Shown here: one piece after another, positions 53,106 to 61,602 of the stretch | How positions within the stretch are numbered: position 1 is the stretch's first letter | Layout of the letters: each line of letters starts with the position of its first letter | DNA from: Bordetella hinzii LMG 13501 | GTDB taxonomy: Bacteria > Pseudomonadota > Gammaproteobacteria > Burkholderiales > Burkholderiaceae_B | DNA length: 64,000 nucleotides | Direction: 5' to 3' | NCBI RefSeq assembly: GCF_001548475.1 | Contig: NZ_LRUJ01000002.1 | Span: 171,460-235,459 of the forward strand | The notes under the pieces: generated by a model | The model's database searches: none | The model's input: only the letters and a program-made list of their open reading frames with translations | Told to the model about the DNA's origin: nothing | Made by a program: the position numbers and the translations under genes

Positions 53106-54347
53106 ATGCGGGTATGTGTGATCGGCGCCGGGGTCATAGGCGTGACCACGGCCTACTTTCTGGCGCGCGAGGGCCACGAGGTCGTGCTGATCGACAGCCA
53201 GCCCCGTCCCGCCGAGGTTTCCAGCTACGCCAATGGCGGGCAGCTGAGCTATAGCTATGTCGCGCCGCTGGCCGGCCCCGGGGTGCTGTCCAGCGTGCCG
53301 GGCTGGCTGTTGCGCTCGGACTCGCCACTGCGCTTCCGGCCCCGTCTGGATCCGCATCAATGGCGCTGGTGCCTGCAGTTCGCGCTGGCCTGCAATGCCG
53401 ATGTGGCGCGCCGTTCGACCGCGCAGCTGCAAAGCCTGTCGTATCTGAGCCGTGATGTGCTCAACCGCCTGCTGGAGCAGGAAGAGCTGGATTTCGGCCA
53501 TCTGCGCAACGGCAAGCTGATTGCCTATCGCAGCGGCGAACTGCTCGACAAAGCGCGCAAGCTGGCCGCCTACCAGGCCAGCCTGGGCGCCGAGCAGCGC
53601 GTGCTGGACGCCGCGCAGACCCTGGCGCTGGAGCCCGCGCTGGCCGGCATGGGCAGCAGCCTGGCCGGCGCCGTCTACACGCCCAGCGAAGAGGTGGGCG
53701 ATTGCCATCAGTTCACGCTGGCCCTGTTCGACCGTCTGCGGGACAACGCGCAATGCCTGATGAGCACCCAGGTCTCCAGCCTGTGGACCGAAGGGCGGCG
53801 GGTGGTCGCGGTGCGCACCAGCCAGGGCGACATCGGCGCCGACGCGGTGGTGCTGGCGACCGGCGTGGGCACGCGCGCGCTGCTCAAGCCGCTGGGCCAG
53901 GATGTCCCGCTCTATCCCTTGAAAGGCTATAGCCTCACGGTGCCTCTGGCGCCGGGCGACAAGACCGCGCCCGCCATCAGCGTGACCGATTATGAGCGCC
54001 GCATCGTTTACGCCCGCGTGGGCCAGGCCTTGCGCGTGGCGGCGATGGTGGATATCGGCAGCCGCGACAACGCCATCGATCCGGCGCGCATCGCCCTGCT
54101 CAAGCGCCAGGTCGCCGAAGCCTTCCCGACACTGGACCTGAGCCAGGCCCGTCCGTGGGCGGGGCTGCGGCCGGCCACGCCCACCGGCAAGCCCCTGATC
54201 GGCCGCGCCCGCGTGGCCGACAACCTCTGGCTCAATATTGGCCAGGGCGCCTTGGGCTTCACGCTGGCTTGCGGCAGCGCGGCCCTGTTGGGCACCCTGA
54301 TGAGCGGCATGGAGCCGCCCATCGACCCGCTGCCCTTCCAGCCCTGA
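53106..54347 (+). CDS. dadA: D-amino acid dehydrogenase small subunit-type FAD oxidoreductase
   Basis: The 413-residue DadA-like enzyme starts MRVCVIGAGVIGVTTAYFLA with the FAD dinucleotide motif GxGxxG at residues 8-13. Later it has SYANGGQLSYSYVAP and the C-terminal GLRPATPTGKPLIGRA, both conserved in DadA. It oxidises D-amino acids, typically D-alanine, at the inner membrane, passing electrons to quinone. An earlier TTG (53088) would add six residues. No alanine racemase gene is beside it. Confidence 0.92.
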   Translation: MRVCVIGAGVIGVTTAYFLAREGHEVVLIDSQPRPAEVSSYANGGQLSYSYVAPLAGPGVLSSVPGWLLRSDSPLRFRPRLDPHQWRWCLQFALACNADVARRSTAQLQSLSYLSRDVLNRLLEQEELDFGHLRNGKLIAYRSGELLDKARKLAAYQASLGAEQRVLDAAQTLALEPALAGMGSSLAGAVYTPSEEVGDCHQFTLALFDRLRDNAQCLMSTQVSSLWTEGRRVVAVRTSQGDIGADAVVLATGVGTRALLKPLGQDVPLYPLKGYSLTVPLAPGDKTAPAISVTDYERRIVYARVGQALRVAAMVDIGSRDNAIDPARIALLKRQVAEAFPTLDLSQARPWAGLRPATPTGKPLIGRARVADNLWLNIGQGALGFTLACGSAALLGTLMSGMEPPIDPLPFQP

Positions 54348-54358
54348 ACCGGGCGCGT

Positions 54359-55192
54359 TCAGCCCAGCGCGCCGTAGATGGCGCGGGCCTGGCTGGCGTC
54401 GGCCAGGGGCCGGCCCAGCACCCGGCCGCCTTCGGCGGCCTGCGCCACCAGCGCGCTGTTGCCCGGGGCGATGCTGCCGTCGCGCAACAGCAGGTTGTTC
54501 TCGAAACCCACGCGCATATGGCCGCCGAAGGCGGCGGCCGTGGTGACGCAGGCGTTTTCCTGGCGGCCGAAGGCGCAGATGGCCCATGGCAGGGTCTGGC
54601 CGGCGACCTGCAAAAAGGGCAGCAGGTCGTGGGGCGAGGATTGCTGGCCGGCCACATAGCGGCCCAGCACGTAGAGCAAGGACCAACAGCCTTCGGGCAC
54701 GAGGCCGCGCGCGCGGAAGTCCTGCCAACGGGCCAGGTCCTCGGCGCTGTAGAGGATGATCTGGGTCATGATGCGCTCGGCGGCGATCCAGGCGAAAAAG
54801 GCGGCCAGCGCCTGTTCGCCGATGTCCGGCACGGCGATCTCACGCAGGCCGATGGATACGGCCTCGGGCTTGAGCTCGCGCACCATGGCCATCTGCTGGG
54901 CTGCCTGGTAGACGCCGGCTGCCTCGCTGGTGACCTGCACCAGCAATTCGCGCCCCACGGCGCGGTCCACGGCGGCCAGCGCGTCGCGATAGGCCTGCAC
55001 ATCCAGCGAGTGCTTGCCCTCGGCCGTGCGCACATGCATATGCATCATGGCCGCGCCGGCATCCAGGCAGGCGCGCGCTTCCGCGGCCAGCGCGGCGGGC
55101 GTCATGGGCACGGCGGGATGGTCGCGTTCGGTCTTGTAGGCGCCGTTGGGCGCCACGGTGATGATCAGGGGCGAATCGGCCAGCAGGGTCAA
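54359..55192 (-). CDS. BKACE family beta-keto acid cleavage enzyme (DUF849)
   Basis: This 277-residue protein is a TIM-barrel of the BKACE/3-keto-5-aminohexanoate cleavage family: ITVAPNGAYKTERDHP, zinc-type MMHMHVRT (two His), and GGHMRVGFENNLLLRDG. The family condenses a beta-keto acid with acetyl-CoA, giving acetoacetate and a new acyl-CoA. It overlaps the upstream 3-hydroxyacyl dehydrogenase gene by four bases, so both enzymes are made together. The dehydrogenase would supply the beta-keto substrate. Substrate identity is unknown; dehydrocarnitine cleavage is one precedent. Confidence 0.88.
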   Translation of the reverse strand: MTLLADSPLIITVAPNGAYKTERDHPAVPMTPAALAAEARACLDAGAAMMHMHVRTAEGKHSLDVQAYRDALAAVDRAVGRELLVQVTSEAAGVYQAAQQMAMVRELKPEAVSIGLREIAVPDIGEQALAAFFAWIAAERIMTQIILYSAEDLARWQDFRARGLVPEGCWSLLYVLGRYVAGQQSSPHDLLPFLQVAGQTLPWAICAFGRQENACVTTAAAFGGHMRVGFENNLLLRDGSIAPGNSALVAQAAEGGRVLGRPLADASQARAIYGALG

Positions 55193-56154
55193 GGTTCGAT
55201 CTCCGGGAGTTCGTTCGAAAGCAGTTCCAGGCCGGCGCGCAGCAGCTTGTCATAGCGCGCGCGCTCGGCCGCGATGGTCTCGGGCGTCCAGTGATAAAAG
55301 CCGGCGCCGGCCTTCATGCCATGGCGTCCGTCGGCGGCGCGCTCGGTCAGGCAGCGGGCCGGATGGTCATCATTGCAGAAAGTGGGATACATGGTGGCGC
55401 CGGCGGCGGCGTGCACGTCGATGCCGGCGTGGTCGCGCTGCATGACCGGGCCGGCGGCCAGGAAGCGGAAGCCAAAGCCGAAGCGTACCGCGTTGTCGAC
55501 ATCCTCGGGCGAGGCGATGCCCTGGTCGATGAGGGCGAAGGCCTCGCGCGACAGCGCGTGCTGAAGGCGATTGGCCAGAAAGCCCGGCAGGTCGCGCGCC
55601 ACGCGCACGGGCACCATGCCGCAGCGGCGCATGAAGGCGAACAGGGCATCGGCCGCCGCGGGGTCGCTGGCGTCGCACAAGACGACCTCGACCAGGGGCA
55701 CCAGGTGCGCCGGCATGAAGAAATGCAGGCCCAGCATGCGCGCGCGCGTGGCCCGGCCACGGCCGATGGCGCTGATGGGGAAGCTGGAGCTGTTGCTGGC
55801 CAGTATGGCCTGCGCGGGAGCGCGCTCTTCCAGCTCGGCGAACAGGGCCTGCTTGACGTCCAGCCGCTCGGGGATGCACTCGATCACCAGGCCGACACCG
55901 GTCCAGTCCACATCGCTCAGGCTGGCGGCCACCGTCACATGGCGGCTTAGTTCGGCACGCTGCAAGGCGGCCAGATTCTGCTGGACGCGCGCCGGCAGGG
56001 CGGCGGCGCGGCCGGCGTCGGGTTCGACCACGGTGCAACGGCACTGGGCGCGCGCCAGCACCACGGCGACATCGGCGCCCATGGTGCCGCCGCCCACCAC
56101 GACGACGTGGGCCGAGGCGGGGCGGGCCAGGGCGGGATAAGAGCTTGCATTCAT
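55189..56154 (-). CDS. 3-hydroxyacyl-CoA dehydrogenase-fold beta-hydroxyacid dehydrogenase
   Basis: The 321-residue protein has a Rossmann N-terminus (VVVVGGGTMGADVAVVLA, GxGxxG), then ECIPERLDVKQALFAELEE, ASNSSSFPIS and the catalytic-type LGLHFFMPAHLVPLVEVV (active His). It then has GFLANRLQHALSREAFALID. Length and lack of an acyl-CoA hydratase fusion suggest an acid dehydrogenase of the gulonate or carnitine type rather than a beta-oxidation enzyme. The ATG at 56154 is used. It is divergent from the LysR gene and coupled to the BKACE gene. Confidence 0.87.
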   Translation of the reverse strand: MNASSYPALARPASAHVVVVGGGTMGADVAVVLARAQCRCTVVEPDAGRAAALPARVQQNLAALQRAELSRHVTVAASLSDVDWTGVGLVIECIPERLDVKQALFAELEERAPAQAILASNSSSFPISAIGRGRATRARMLGLHFFMPAHLVPLVEVVLCDASDPAAADALFAFMRRCGMVPVRVARDLPGFLANRLQHALSREAFALIDQGIASPEDVDNAVRFGFGFRFLAAGPVMQRDHAGIDVHAAAGATMYPTFCNDDHPARCLTERAADGRHGMKAGAGFYHWTPETIAAERARYDKLLRAGLELLSNELPEIEP

Positions 56155-56203
56155 GCTGCGGATTTCCGGGGTTGGGGGTGCCAGGCAGTGTAAGGAAGCG
56201 CCT

Positions 56204-56253
56204 TTGATTGATGAATCAGATTTTTTCAATAGAATGATCTATCTTGTCGATCA
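56204..56253. promoter_or_regulatory. Double LysR-type operator, region 1
   Basis: Box A TTGATTGATGAATCAG (56204-56219) and box B TGATCTATCTTGTCGATCA (56235-56253) are separated by 15 bp. Box A is near the dehydrogenase gene, box B abuts lysR. Both are dyads (TGATT-N4-AATCA and TGATC-N9-GATCA). The same pair recurs at 59678-59727. Confidence 0.75.
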
Positions 56254-56265
56254 ATGAGGGGCGGC

Positions 56266-57180
56266 ATGAACATCAATCTGTCGATGCGTGACATCGACAC
56301 CGTGCTGGTGCTGGGACGCACGCTCAATTTCCGCCAGACCGCCGCGCAGCTGCACCTGTCGCAATCGGCCCTGTCGACCCAGGTGCTGCGCATTGAAGAA
56401 GCCCTGGGTGTGCGGCTGTTTGACCGCAGCACGCGCAGCGTGCGCCTGACGGCGGCCGGGCAGGTGTTTCTGCAGCAGGCCGCCAACCTGCAGGCCGCGT
56501 TCCGCGAGGCCATCGACGCGGTGGGCGGCATCGTGCGCGCCGACCAGGGGCAGGTGGCCGTGGCGGCGCTGCCTTCACTGGCGGCGCGCCTGTTGCCGCG
56601 GGTGCTCATGGCCTATCGCAAAGCCCATCCCGGCGTGGCGCTCAAGGTGCATGACGTGCTCTCGGGGCCGGCCTTCGACCTGGTGCGCGCCGGGGAGGTG
56701 GACTTCGCCTTGACCGCGGCCGACCCGCAGCAGGCCGACCTGCACTATGAGCCGATGATGTCCGACAGCTTCATTCTGCTGATTCCGCCCGATCATCCGC
56801 TGGCGCGTTCGCGCGCGCCGCTACGCTGGCTGGATACCGCGGACGCGGCCCATGTGTCGATGGTGCAGCCCAGCAGCGTGCGCCAGTACACGGAATGGGC
56901 CTTTCTACAGAACCGCGTGCGTTTCCAGCCCGCCTTCGAGGCCGAGCACCTGGCCACGATCGTGGCCATGGTCGAGTGCGGTTTCGGCGTGGCGGCCCTG
57001 CCGGGGATCGCCGCCCAGGCGGTGGCGCACCAGGGCCTGGTGGAGCGGCCCTTGACCGGCCCGGTGGCCGAGCGCTCCATCGGGCTGGTCACGCCACGCC
57101 AGCGCAGCCTGTCGCCGGCCGCGCAGGCGCTGGTGGACGTGCTGCGCGCCCACGTGCCGGCCCAGGCGCGGCGCCGCTAG
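56266..57180 (+). CDS. LysR family transcriptional regulator
   Basis: The 304-residue regulator has an N-terminal HTH (FRQTAAQLHLSQSALSTQVL, about residues 27-46) and a periplasmic-binding-like effector domain (about 95-295). GAGGGGCGGC precedes the ATG at 56266. It is divergent from the dehydrogenase-BKACE pair, and two-box operators in that gap and in the dehydratase/Bug receptor gap suggest it controls both. Its stop overlaps the convergent GntR gene by four bases. Confidence 0.9.
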   Translation: MNINLSMRDIDTVLVLGRTLNFRQTAAQLHLSQSALSTQVLRIEEALGVRLFDRSTRSVRLTAAGQVFLQQAANLQAAFREAIDAVGGIVRADQGQVAVAALPSLAARLLPRVLMAYRKAHPGVALKVHDVLSGPAFDLVRAGEVDFALTAADPQQADLHYEPMMSDSFILLIPPDHPLARSRAPLRWLDTADAAHVSMVQPSSVRQYTEWAFLQNRVRFQPAFEAEHLATIVAMVECGFGVAALPGIAAQAVAHQGLVERPLTGPVAERSIGLVTPRQRSLSPAAQALVDVLRAHVPAQARRR

Positions 57181-57854
57181 GCGGCCGCCAAGCCGTGGCG
57201 CGCCCGTTCGGCGGCCAGGTAGGCATCGCGCGAAGGCAGCAGGTGCCGGGCGCAGATATCGATCAGCGCGGCGCGGTCGCCCGAGCGCAGCGCTTCTATC
57301 ATGGCCCAATGTTCCTGGCGCGCGCGCTCGCGATAGCCGGGCTGCGCCAGCGTGCCGAAGCGGATGGGATGGGTGCGGCGCGCATACTCTTCGATGGCCT
57401 GCTCCAGTACGGGATTGCGTGTCAGCCCGAACAGCGCGCGATGAAAGCGCTGGTTGCTGCGGAACACGCCGCGGGCGTCGCCGGCGCTGACGGCGGCATC
57501 ATGCTCGCGCTGGATGCCGACCAGCGCCTCCAGCGCTTGCGGCGGCACCGGCAGGGGGACCTGGCCGGCGGCGCGCGTCTCCAGCAGCTCCCGCAGGGCG
57601 TAGAGCTCCACGACTTCGGCGGCCTGGAAAGCACGCACTTCGGCGCCGACATTGCGCTTGCGCTGCACCGCGCCCATGAGTTCCAGGCTGGCCAGGACAC
57701 TGCGCACGGCGTGGCGCTTGAGGCCGAAGCGGGCCATCAGCTCGTCTTCGGTCAGGCGCTGGCGAGGATGCAGCCGCCCCAGCACGATGTCCTCCTCCAG
57801 GGCGTCGCGGGCGGCCTCGGCCGTGAAGGCGGCCGGCTCGGCAGGCGTGCTCAT
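57177..57854 (-). CDS. GntR family (FCD subgroup) transcriptional regulator
   Basis: This 225-residue regulator has an N-terminal winged HTH (LHPRQRLTEDELMARFGLKR) and a C-terminal all-helical FCD domain with the metal-ligand-like pattern (NQRFHRALFG and ARRTHPIRFG). FCD members usually sense carboxylates or sugar acids. It overlaps the upstream dehydratase gene (ATGA), so dehydratase and regulator form one operon. It probably controls the dehydratase promoter. Confidence 0.9.
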   Translation of the reverse strand: MSTPAEPAAFTAEAARDALEEDIVLGRLHPRQRLTEDELMARFGLKRHAVRSVLASLELMGAVQRKRNVGAEVRAFQAAEVVELYALRELLETRAAGQVPLPVPPQALEALVGIQREHDAAVSAGDARGVFRSNQRFHRALFGLTRNPVLEQAIEEYARRTHPIRFGTLAQPGYRERARQEHWAMIEALRSGDRAALIDICARHLLPSRDAYLAAERARHGLAAA

Positions 57855-59587
57855 CGGCCCGGCACCTTCTGCGTCATGTCGGCCGCGCGCAAGAAATCGA
57901 AGTCCACGCCCTGGTCGGCCTGGGTGACGCTTTGCAGGAAGAGCTTGCGGTAGCCGCGCGGCGCTTCGGGCCGCGTCTGGGGCGCCTCGGCAGCCCGGCG
58001 CGCGAGCTCCTCGGCGCTGACCTGGACTTCGATCAGGCGTTCACGCAGCGACAGCCGGATGCGGTCGCCATTGCGCACATAGGCCAGCGGCCCGCCCACG
58101 GCGGCCTCGGGCGTGACATGCAGCACGATGGTGCCCGCCGCCGTGCCGCTCATGCGGCCGTCGGAGACGCGCACCATGTCCTTGACGCCGGCGCGCGCCA
58201 GCTTCTTGGGGATGGGCATGTAGCCGGCCTCCGGCATGCCCGGCGCGCCAGTGGGGCCGATGCGCTTGAGCACCAGCACATCGTCGGCGCGCACATCCAG
58301 GTCTTCGTCATCGATGCGGCGGGCCATGTCTTCGGCGTCTTCGAACACCACGGCGCGGCCTTCGTGCTCCATGAGCTCGGGATTGGCCGCCGATTGCTTG
58401 ATGATGGCGCCGCCGGGCGCCAGGTTGCCGCGTAGCACGGCCAGGCCGCCGGCCGGATAGATGGGCGCGCTGCGTGGCCGGATCACATCCTGCGCGAAGG
58501 CGGCGGGGGCGGCCTGCAATTCCTCGCCCAGCGTGCGTCCGGAGACCGTCAGGGCGTCCAGATGCAGCAAGGGCGCCAGTTCGCGCAGCAGCGCGGGCAT
58601 GCCGCCGGCTTTGTGGAAGTCTTCCATGTAGTGCTGGCCCGAGGGCTTGAGGTCGACCAGCACCGGAGTCTCGCGGCTCATGCGGTCCAGGCCCGCGAGA
58701 TCGATTTCGATGCCCAGGCGCCCGGCGATGGCGGTCAGGTGCACGATGCCGTTGGTCGAGCCGCCGATGGCCAGCAGCACGCGCAGCGCATTCTCGATGG
58801 ATTTGCCGGTGATGATCTGCTGCGGAGTCAGGCGCGCGGCGGCCATGGCGACGGCGGTGGCGCCGGTCTGCTCGGCCACCCGAACGCGGTCCGCGGTGAC
58901 GGCGGGCGCCGAAGCGCCCCCCGAAATCATCATGCCCATGGCTTCGGTGAGGCAGGCCATGGTGCTGGCCGTGCCCATGACCGAGCAGGTGCCGACGCTG
59001 GCCACCAGCTTGTTGTTGACCTCGGCGATCTCGGCCGCGTCGATCTCTTCGGCGCGATAGCGGCCCCAGTAGCGGCGGCAGTCCGTACAGGCGCCCACGC
59101 GCTCGCCGCGGTGCGCGCCGGTCAGCATGGAACCGGTCACCAGCTGGATGGCGGGCACCCCGGCCGAGGCGGCGCCCATCAATTGCGCGGGCACGGTCTT
59201 GTCGCAGCCGCCGATGAGTACGACCGCGTCCATGGGCTGGGCCCGGATCATCTCCTCGGTGTCCATGGACATGAGGTTGCGCAGATACATGCTGGTGGGC
59301 TGCGAAAAGCTCTCGTGCACCGAAATCGTCGGGAAGTCCACTGGCAGGCCACCGGCCAGCATCACCCCGCGCTTGACCGCTTCGATCAACTGCGGCGCAT
59401 TGCCGTGGCAGGGGTTATAGCCGCTGCCGGTATTGACGATGCCGATCACCGGACGGGACAGGGCGTCGTCGGTATAGCCCGCGCCCTTGATGAAGGCCTT
59501 GCGCAGAAACAGCGAGAAGCCGCTGTCGCCGTAATTGGTCAGTCCCTTGGACAGCCCGCTGCCTTGGGGCGGCTTTTTATCGCTCAT
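57851..59587 (-). CDS. IlvD/Edd family dehydratase (sugar-acid type)
   Basis: The 578-residue Fe-S dehydratase starts MSDKKPPQGSGLSKGLTNYG. It has cluster-type cysteines in GSGYNPCHGN, GGCDKTVP and GACTDC / GTCSVMGTAS, and the C-terminal domain GRMSGTAAGTIVLHVTPEAA. Length and the N-terminus fit the arabonate/xylonate-type subfamily rather than classic IlvD. It dehydrates a polyhydroxy acid to a 2-keto-3-deoxy acid. The ATG at 59587 is preferred over an upstream AUG in AT-rich promoter sequence. GntR follows in the operon. Confidence 0.88.
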   Translation of the reverse strand: MSDKKPPQGSGLSKGLTNYGDSGFSLFLRKAFIKGAGYTDDALSRPVIGIVNTGSGYNPCHGNAPQLIEAVKRGVMLAGGLPVDFPTISVHESFSQPTSMYLRNLMSMDTEEMIRAQPMDAVVLIGGCDKTVPAQLMGAASAGVPAIQLVTGSMLTGAHRGERVGACTDCRRYWGRYRAEEIDAAEIAEVNNKLVASVGTCSVMGTASTMACLTEAMGMMISGGASAPAVTADRVRVAEQTGATAVAMAAARLTPQQIITGKSIENALRVLLAIGGSTNGIVHLTAIAGRLGIEIDLAGLDRMSRETPVLVDLKPSGQHYMEDFHKAGGMPALLRELAPLLHLDALTVSGRTLGEELQAAPAAFAQDVIRPRSAPIYPAGGLAVLRGNLAPGGAIIKQSAANPELMEHEGRAVVFEDAEDMARRIDDEDLDVRADDVLVLKRIGPTGAPGMPEAGYMPIPKKLARAGVKDMVRVSDGRMSGTAAGTIVLHVTPEAAVGGPLAYVRNGDRIRLSLRERLIEVQVSAEELARRAAEAPQTRPEAPRGYRKLFLQSVTQADQGVDFDFLRAADMTQKVPGR

Positions 59588-59602
59588 GGACACCTCGATA
59601 AT

Positions 59603-59625
59603 ATTATTAATAATCTCTGCAGAGA
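59603..59625. promoter_or_regulatory. Back-to-back palindromes before the dehydratase gene, candidate GntR operator
   Basis: ATTATTAATAAT (59603-59614) is a perfect 12-bp palindrome and TCTCTGCAGAGA (59614-59625) another, sharing one base. They lie 16 bp before the dehydratase start, an ideal place for repression by the GntR protein of the same operon. Confidence 0.5.
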
Positions 59626-59677
59626 GCATAACGGCAGGGGGAGCCTGGCGGCAAGCCTAATTTTTCCCGCTATCTAT

Positions 59678-59727
59678 TGATCTGTTTTGTTGATCAGTAA
59701 TTCAAAAAATACTGATTCATCAATCAA
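59678..59727. promoter_or_regulatory. Double LysR-type operator, region 2 (mirror of region 1)
   Basis: Box B TGATCTGTTTTGTTGATCA (59678-59696) matches box B of 56235-56253 at 16 of 19 positions. Box A (59712-59727) is the exact reverse complement of the 16-bp box A at 56204-56219. The spacer is again 15 bp, with an A6 run here and a T6 run in region 1. Box A faces the Bug receptor gene, box B the dehydratase. Confidence 0.75.
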
Positions 59728-59800
59728 GGTGGCGACACCTACACTGCAGGCGGGCGAGCCGGGCGCCCTCATCATTCTTCCCCCGGCCAGAGGAGACATC

Positions 59801-60793
59801 ATGTTCGACTGTCGTCAGATGGCGCGCCGCGCGCGCGCCGTGCTGCTTGCCGGTATCGCCGGCCTGACCGTAAGCGCGGCCGCGGCGGCCGCCTATCCCG
59901 AGCGGCCCATCCGGCTGATCGTTCCCTATCCGCCGGGCGGCGCCACCGATGTCATCGGGCGCGTGCTGGCCCAGGAAATGACCGGCGCGCTCGGGCAGAG
60001 CGTGGTGGTCGAGAACCGGGCGGGCGCGGCCGGCAATATCGGCGCCGACCAGGTCGCCAAGGCCAACCCCGATGGCTACACGCTGTTGATGGGCGCGCTG
60101 ACCAGCCATGCCATCAATGCCGTGCTCTATGCCGACAAGGTGAGCTACGACATCGAGAAGAGCTTTGCCCCGGTGTCCATCGTGGGCACGGTGCCCCTGG
60201 TCTTCGTGGTCAACCCGCAAGTGCCGGCCAAATCGCTGGCCGAGTTCATTGCGCTGGCGAAGTCCCGCCCGGGCGCCATCACCATGGCCTCGGCCGGCAA
60301 CGGCTCGCCCCAGCATCTGGCCGCCGAGATGTTCAAGCGTGTGGCGGGCGTGGACGTGCTGCACGTGCCCTACAAGGGCAGCGGCCCGGCCATGACGGAC
60401 CTCATGGGCGGCCAGGTGATGAGCATGATCGAAACCGTGCCGGCCGCCCAGGGCAGCGTCAAGGGGGGCAAGCTGCGCGGCCTGGCGGTGGCCGCCGATG
60501 CGCGCGCCGACGCCTTGCCCGAGGTGCCCACCACGGCCGAAGCCGGCCTGCCGGGGTTCCAGGTGAGTTCGATGTTCGGGATCGTGGCGCCGGCCGGCAC
60601 GCCGGCGCCGGTGGTCGAGAAACTGAACCAGACCCTCAAGCAGATCTTGGCCCAGCCCCAGGTCCGCGAGGCCCTGCTGCGCCAGGGCGCCGTGGCGACC
60701 TGGACTTCGCCCGCGGACGCGGCGGCCAGGATCGCCGCCGAACGCCGGCAGTGGGCAACCGTGGTTGCCGAGGCCGGCGTCAAGCCCGATTGA
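59801..60793 (+). CDS. Bug/TctC family (tripartite tricarboxylate transporter) periplasmic binding protein
   Basis: The 330-residue precursor has a signal peptide with cleavage near residue 30 (VSAAAAAAYPERPIRLI). The mature protein opens with the Bug hallmark YPERPIRLIVPYPPGGATD and continues with GAAGNIGADQVAKANPDGYT and HVPYKGSGPAMTDLMGGQV. AGGAGA precedes the ATG at 59801. No TctA/TctB membrane subunits are beside it, as is common in Alcaligenaceae. The two-box operator upstream ties it to the dehydrogenase-BKACE and dehydratase genes, so it probably captures their substrate. Confidence 0.92.
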   Translation: MFDCRQMARRARAVLLAGIAGLTVSAAAAAAYPERPIRLIVPYPPGGATDVIGRVLAQEMTGALGQSVVVENRAGAAGNIGADQVAKANPDGYTLLMGALTSHAINAVLYADKVSYDIEKSFAPVSIVGTVPLVFVVNPQVPAKSLAEFIALAKSRPGAITMASAGNGSPQHLAAEMFKRVAGVDVLHVPYKGSGPAMTDLMGGQVMSMIETVPAAQGSVKGGKLRGLAVAADARADALPEVPTTAEAGLPGFQVSSMFGIVAPAGTPAPVVEKLNQTLKQILAQPQVREALLRQGAVATWTSPADAAARIAAERRQWATVVAEAGVKPD

Positions 60794-60802
60794 TGAGGGG
60801 TA

Positions 60803-61186
60803 TCAGACGGCGGCGGCCGGCATGGCCACCGCCGTCTGCCGCGCGGCGGCCGGCGCCGGGGCGGGCCGGATATCCTGAGTGGTGCCGCTGTCCTTGAGCG
60901 ACTGTATGGCCAGGGCGCGCGCCGCCTCGTTGCCATACACCTCGCTGCTGGCGATGGGCTTGCCATCGCTTTGCAGCAGCGTGAAATAGCAGCGGCCGTC
61001 GCCGGTCGCCTCCTTCAGATAGCAGGTGCCATCGGTGCAATGGGCTTGCACCGCGGCGATGCCCGCCTGCGCGGCGGCCGCCGAAGGATAGGCATTGCTC
61101 GTGAGTATGGTCTCGCCGTGCCTGTCCTTGAGAACGAAGTGATAACGGCCGCTGCCGTCTCGCCTAAGCTCGAACCAGCTTGCCAT
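60803..61186 (-). CDS. YegP-like DUF1508 protein
   Basis: The 127-residue protein has two DUF1508 repeats: FELRRDGSGRYHFVLKDRHG (about residues 4-23) and YLKEATGDGRCYFTLLQSDG (second). It is probably cytoplasmic. Function is unknown. The ATG at 61186 fits the first repeat; the long Ala/Pro C-terminal tail is species-specific. Confidence 0.85.
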   Translation of the reverse strand: MASWFELRRDGSGRYHFVLKDRHGETILTSNAYPSAAAAQAGIAAVQAHCTDGTCYLKEATGDGRCYFTLLQSDGKPIASSEVYGNEAARALAIQSLKDSGTTQDIRPAPAPAAARQTAVAMPAAAV

Positions 61187-61602
61187 GATGGACTCCTGTC
61201 GATCGGGGATGACCGCCGTTGACGCCGGCATGGGCGCGCCTCGCCGTTGCCGGCTTGCGCCCTGGGCGCAAGGACCGGCAGCCCTCAGGCAGCAGCGCGA
61301 CGCGCCGCATCACTTGCTTGATATCAATATAGTCCCGTCGCGCGGGATTGGCAGCGGCAAGCGGTAACTGTGGCGAGGCGGGTACAGCCCGGCGCCGGCG
61401 CTTGGCGCCCGGCGCCAAGCATGCCAGGAAGGTGTCCATTCAAAGCCGATTGAAAGTTTCAGTTTCTACACTGTAGAGATGCTGGTCGGACACCGCATGT
61501 AGGGGGGTTGCCAAACGCTACAAAACACAACAGCCCCGCCACGCCGGGAGCGCCCCAAGCACCATGCCGGTGCGCCGACCGCCACTCTGGAGATGTGCCC
61601 GC
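61187..61602. other. 416-bp intergenic region
   Basis: It holds the promoters of the two flanking genes. An inverted repeat GCTTGGCGCC/GGCGCCAAGC with a 1-nt centre lies at 61400-61420, and a CTACACTGTAG dyad at 61468-61478. No gene with a ribosome site is visible. Confidence 0.4.

Noticed and set aside
54359..56154. A carnitine-degradation operon
   Set aside because: The dehydrogenase-BKACE pair resembles it, but no thioesterase or carnitine-specific genes are adjacent and the dehydratase link points to a different acid; kept only as an alternative.
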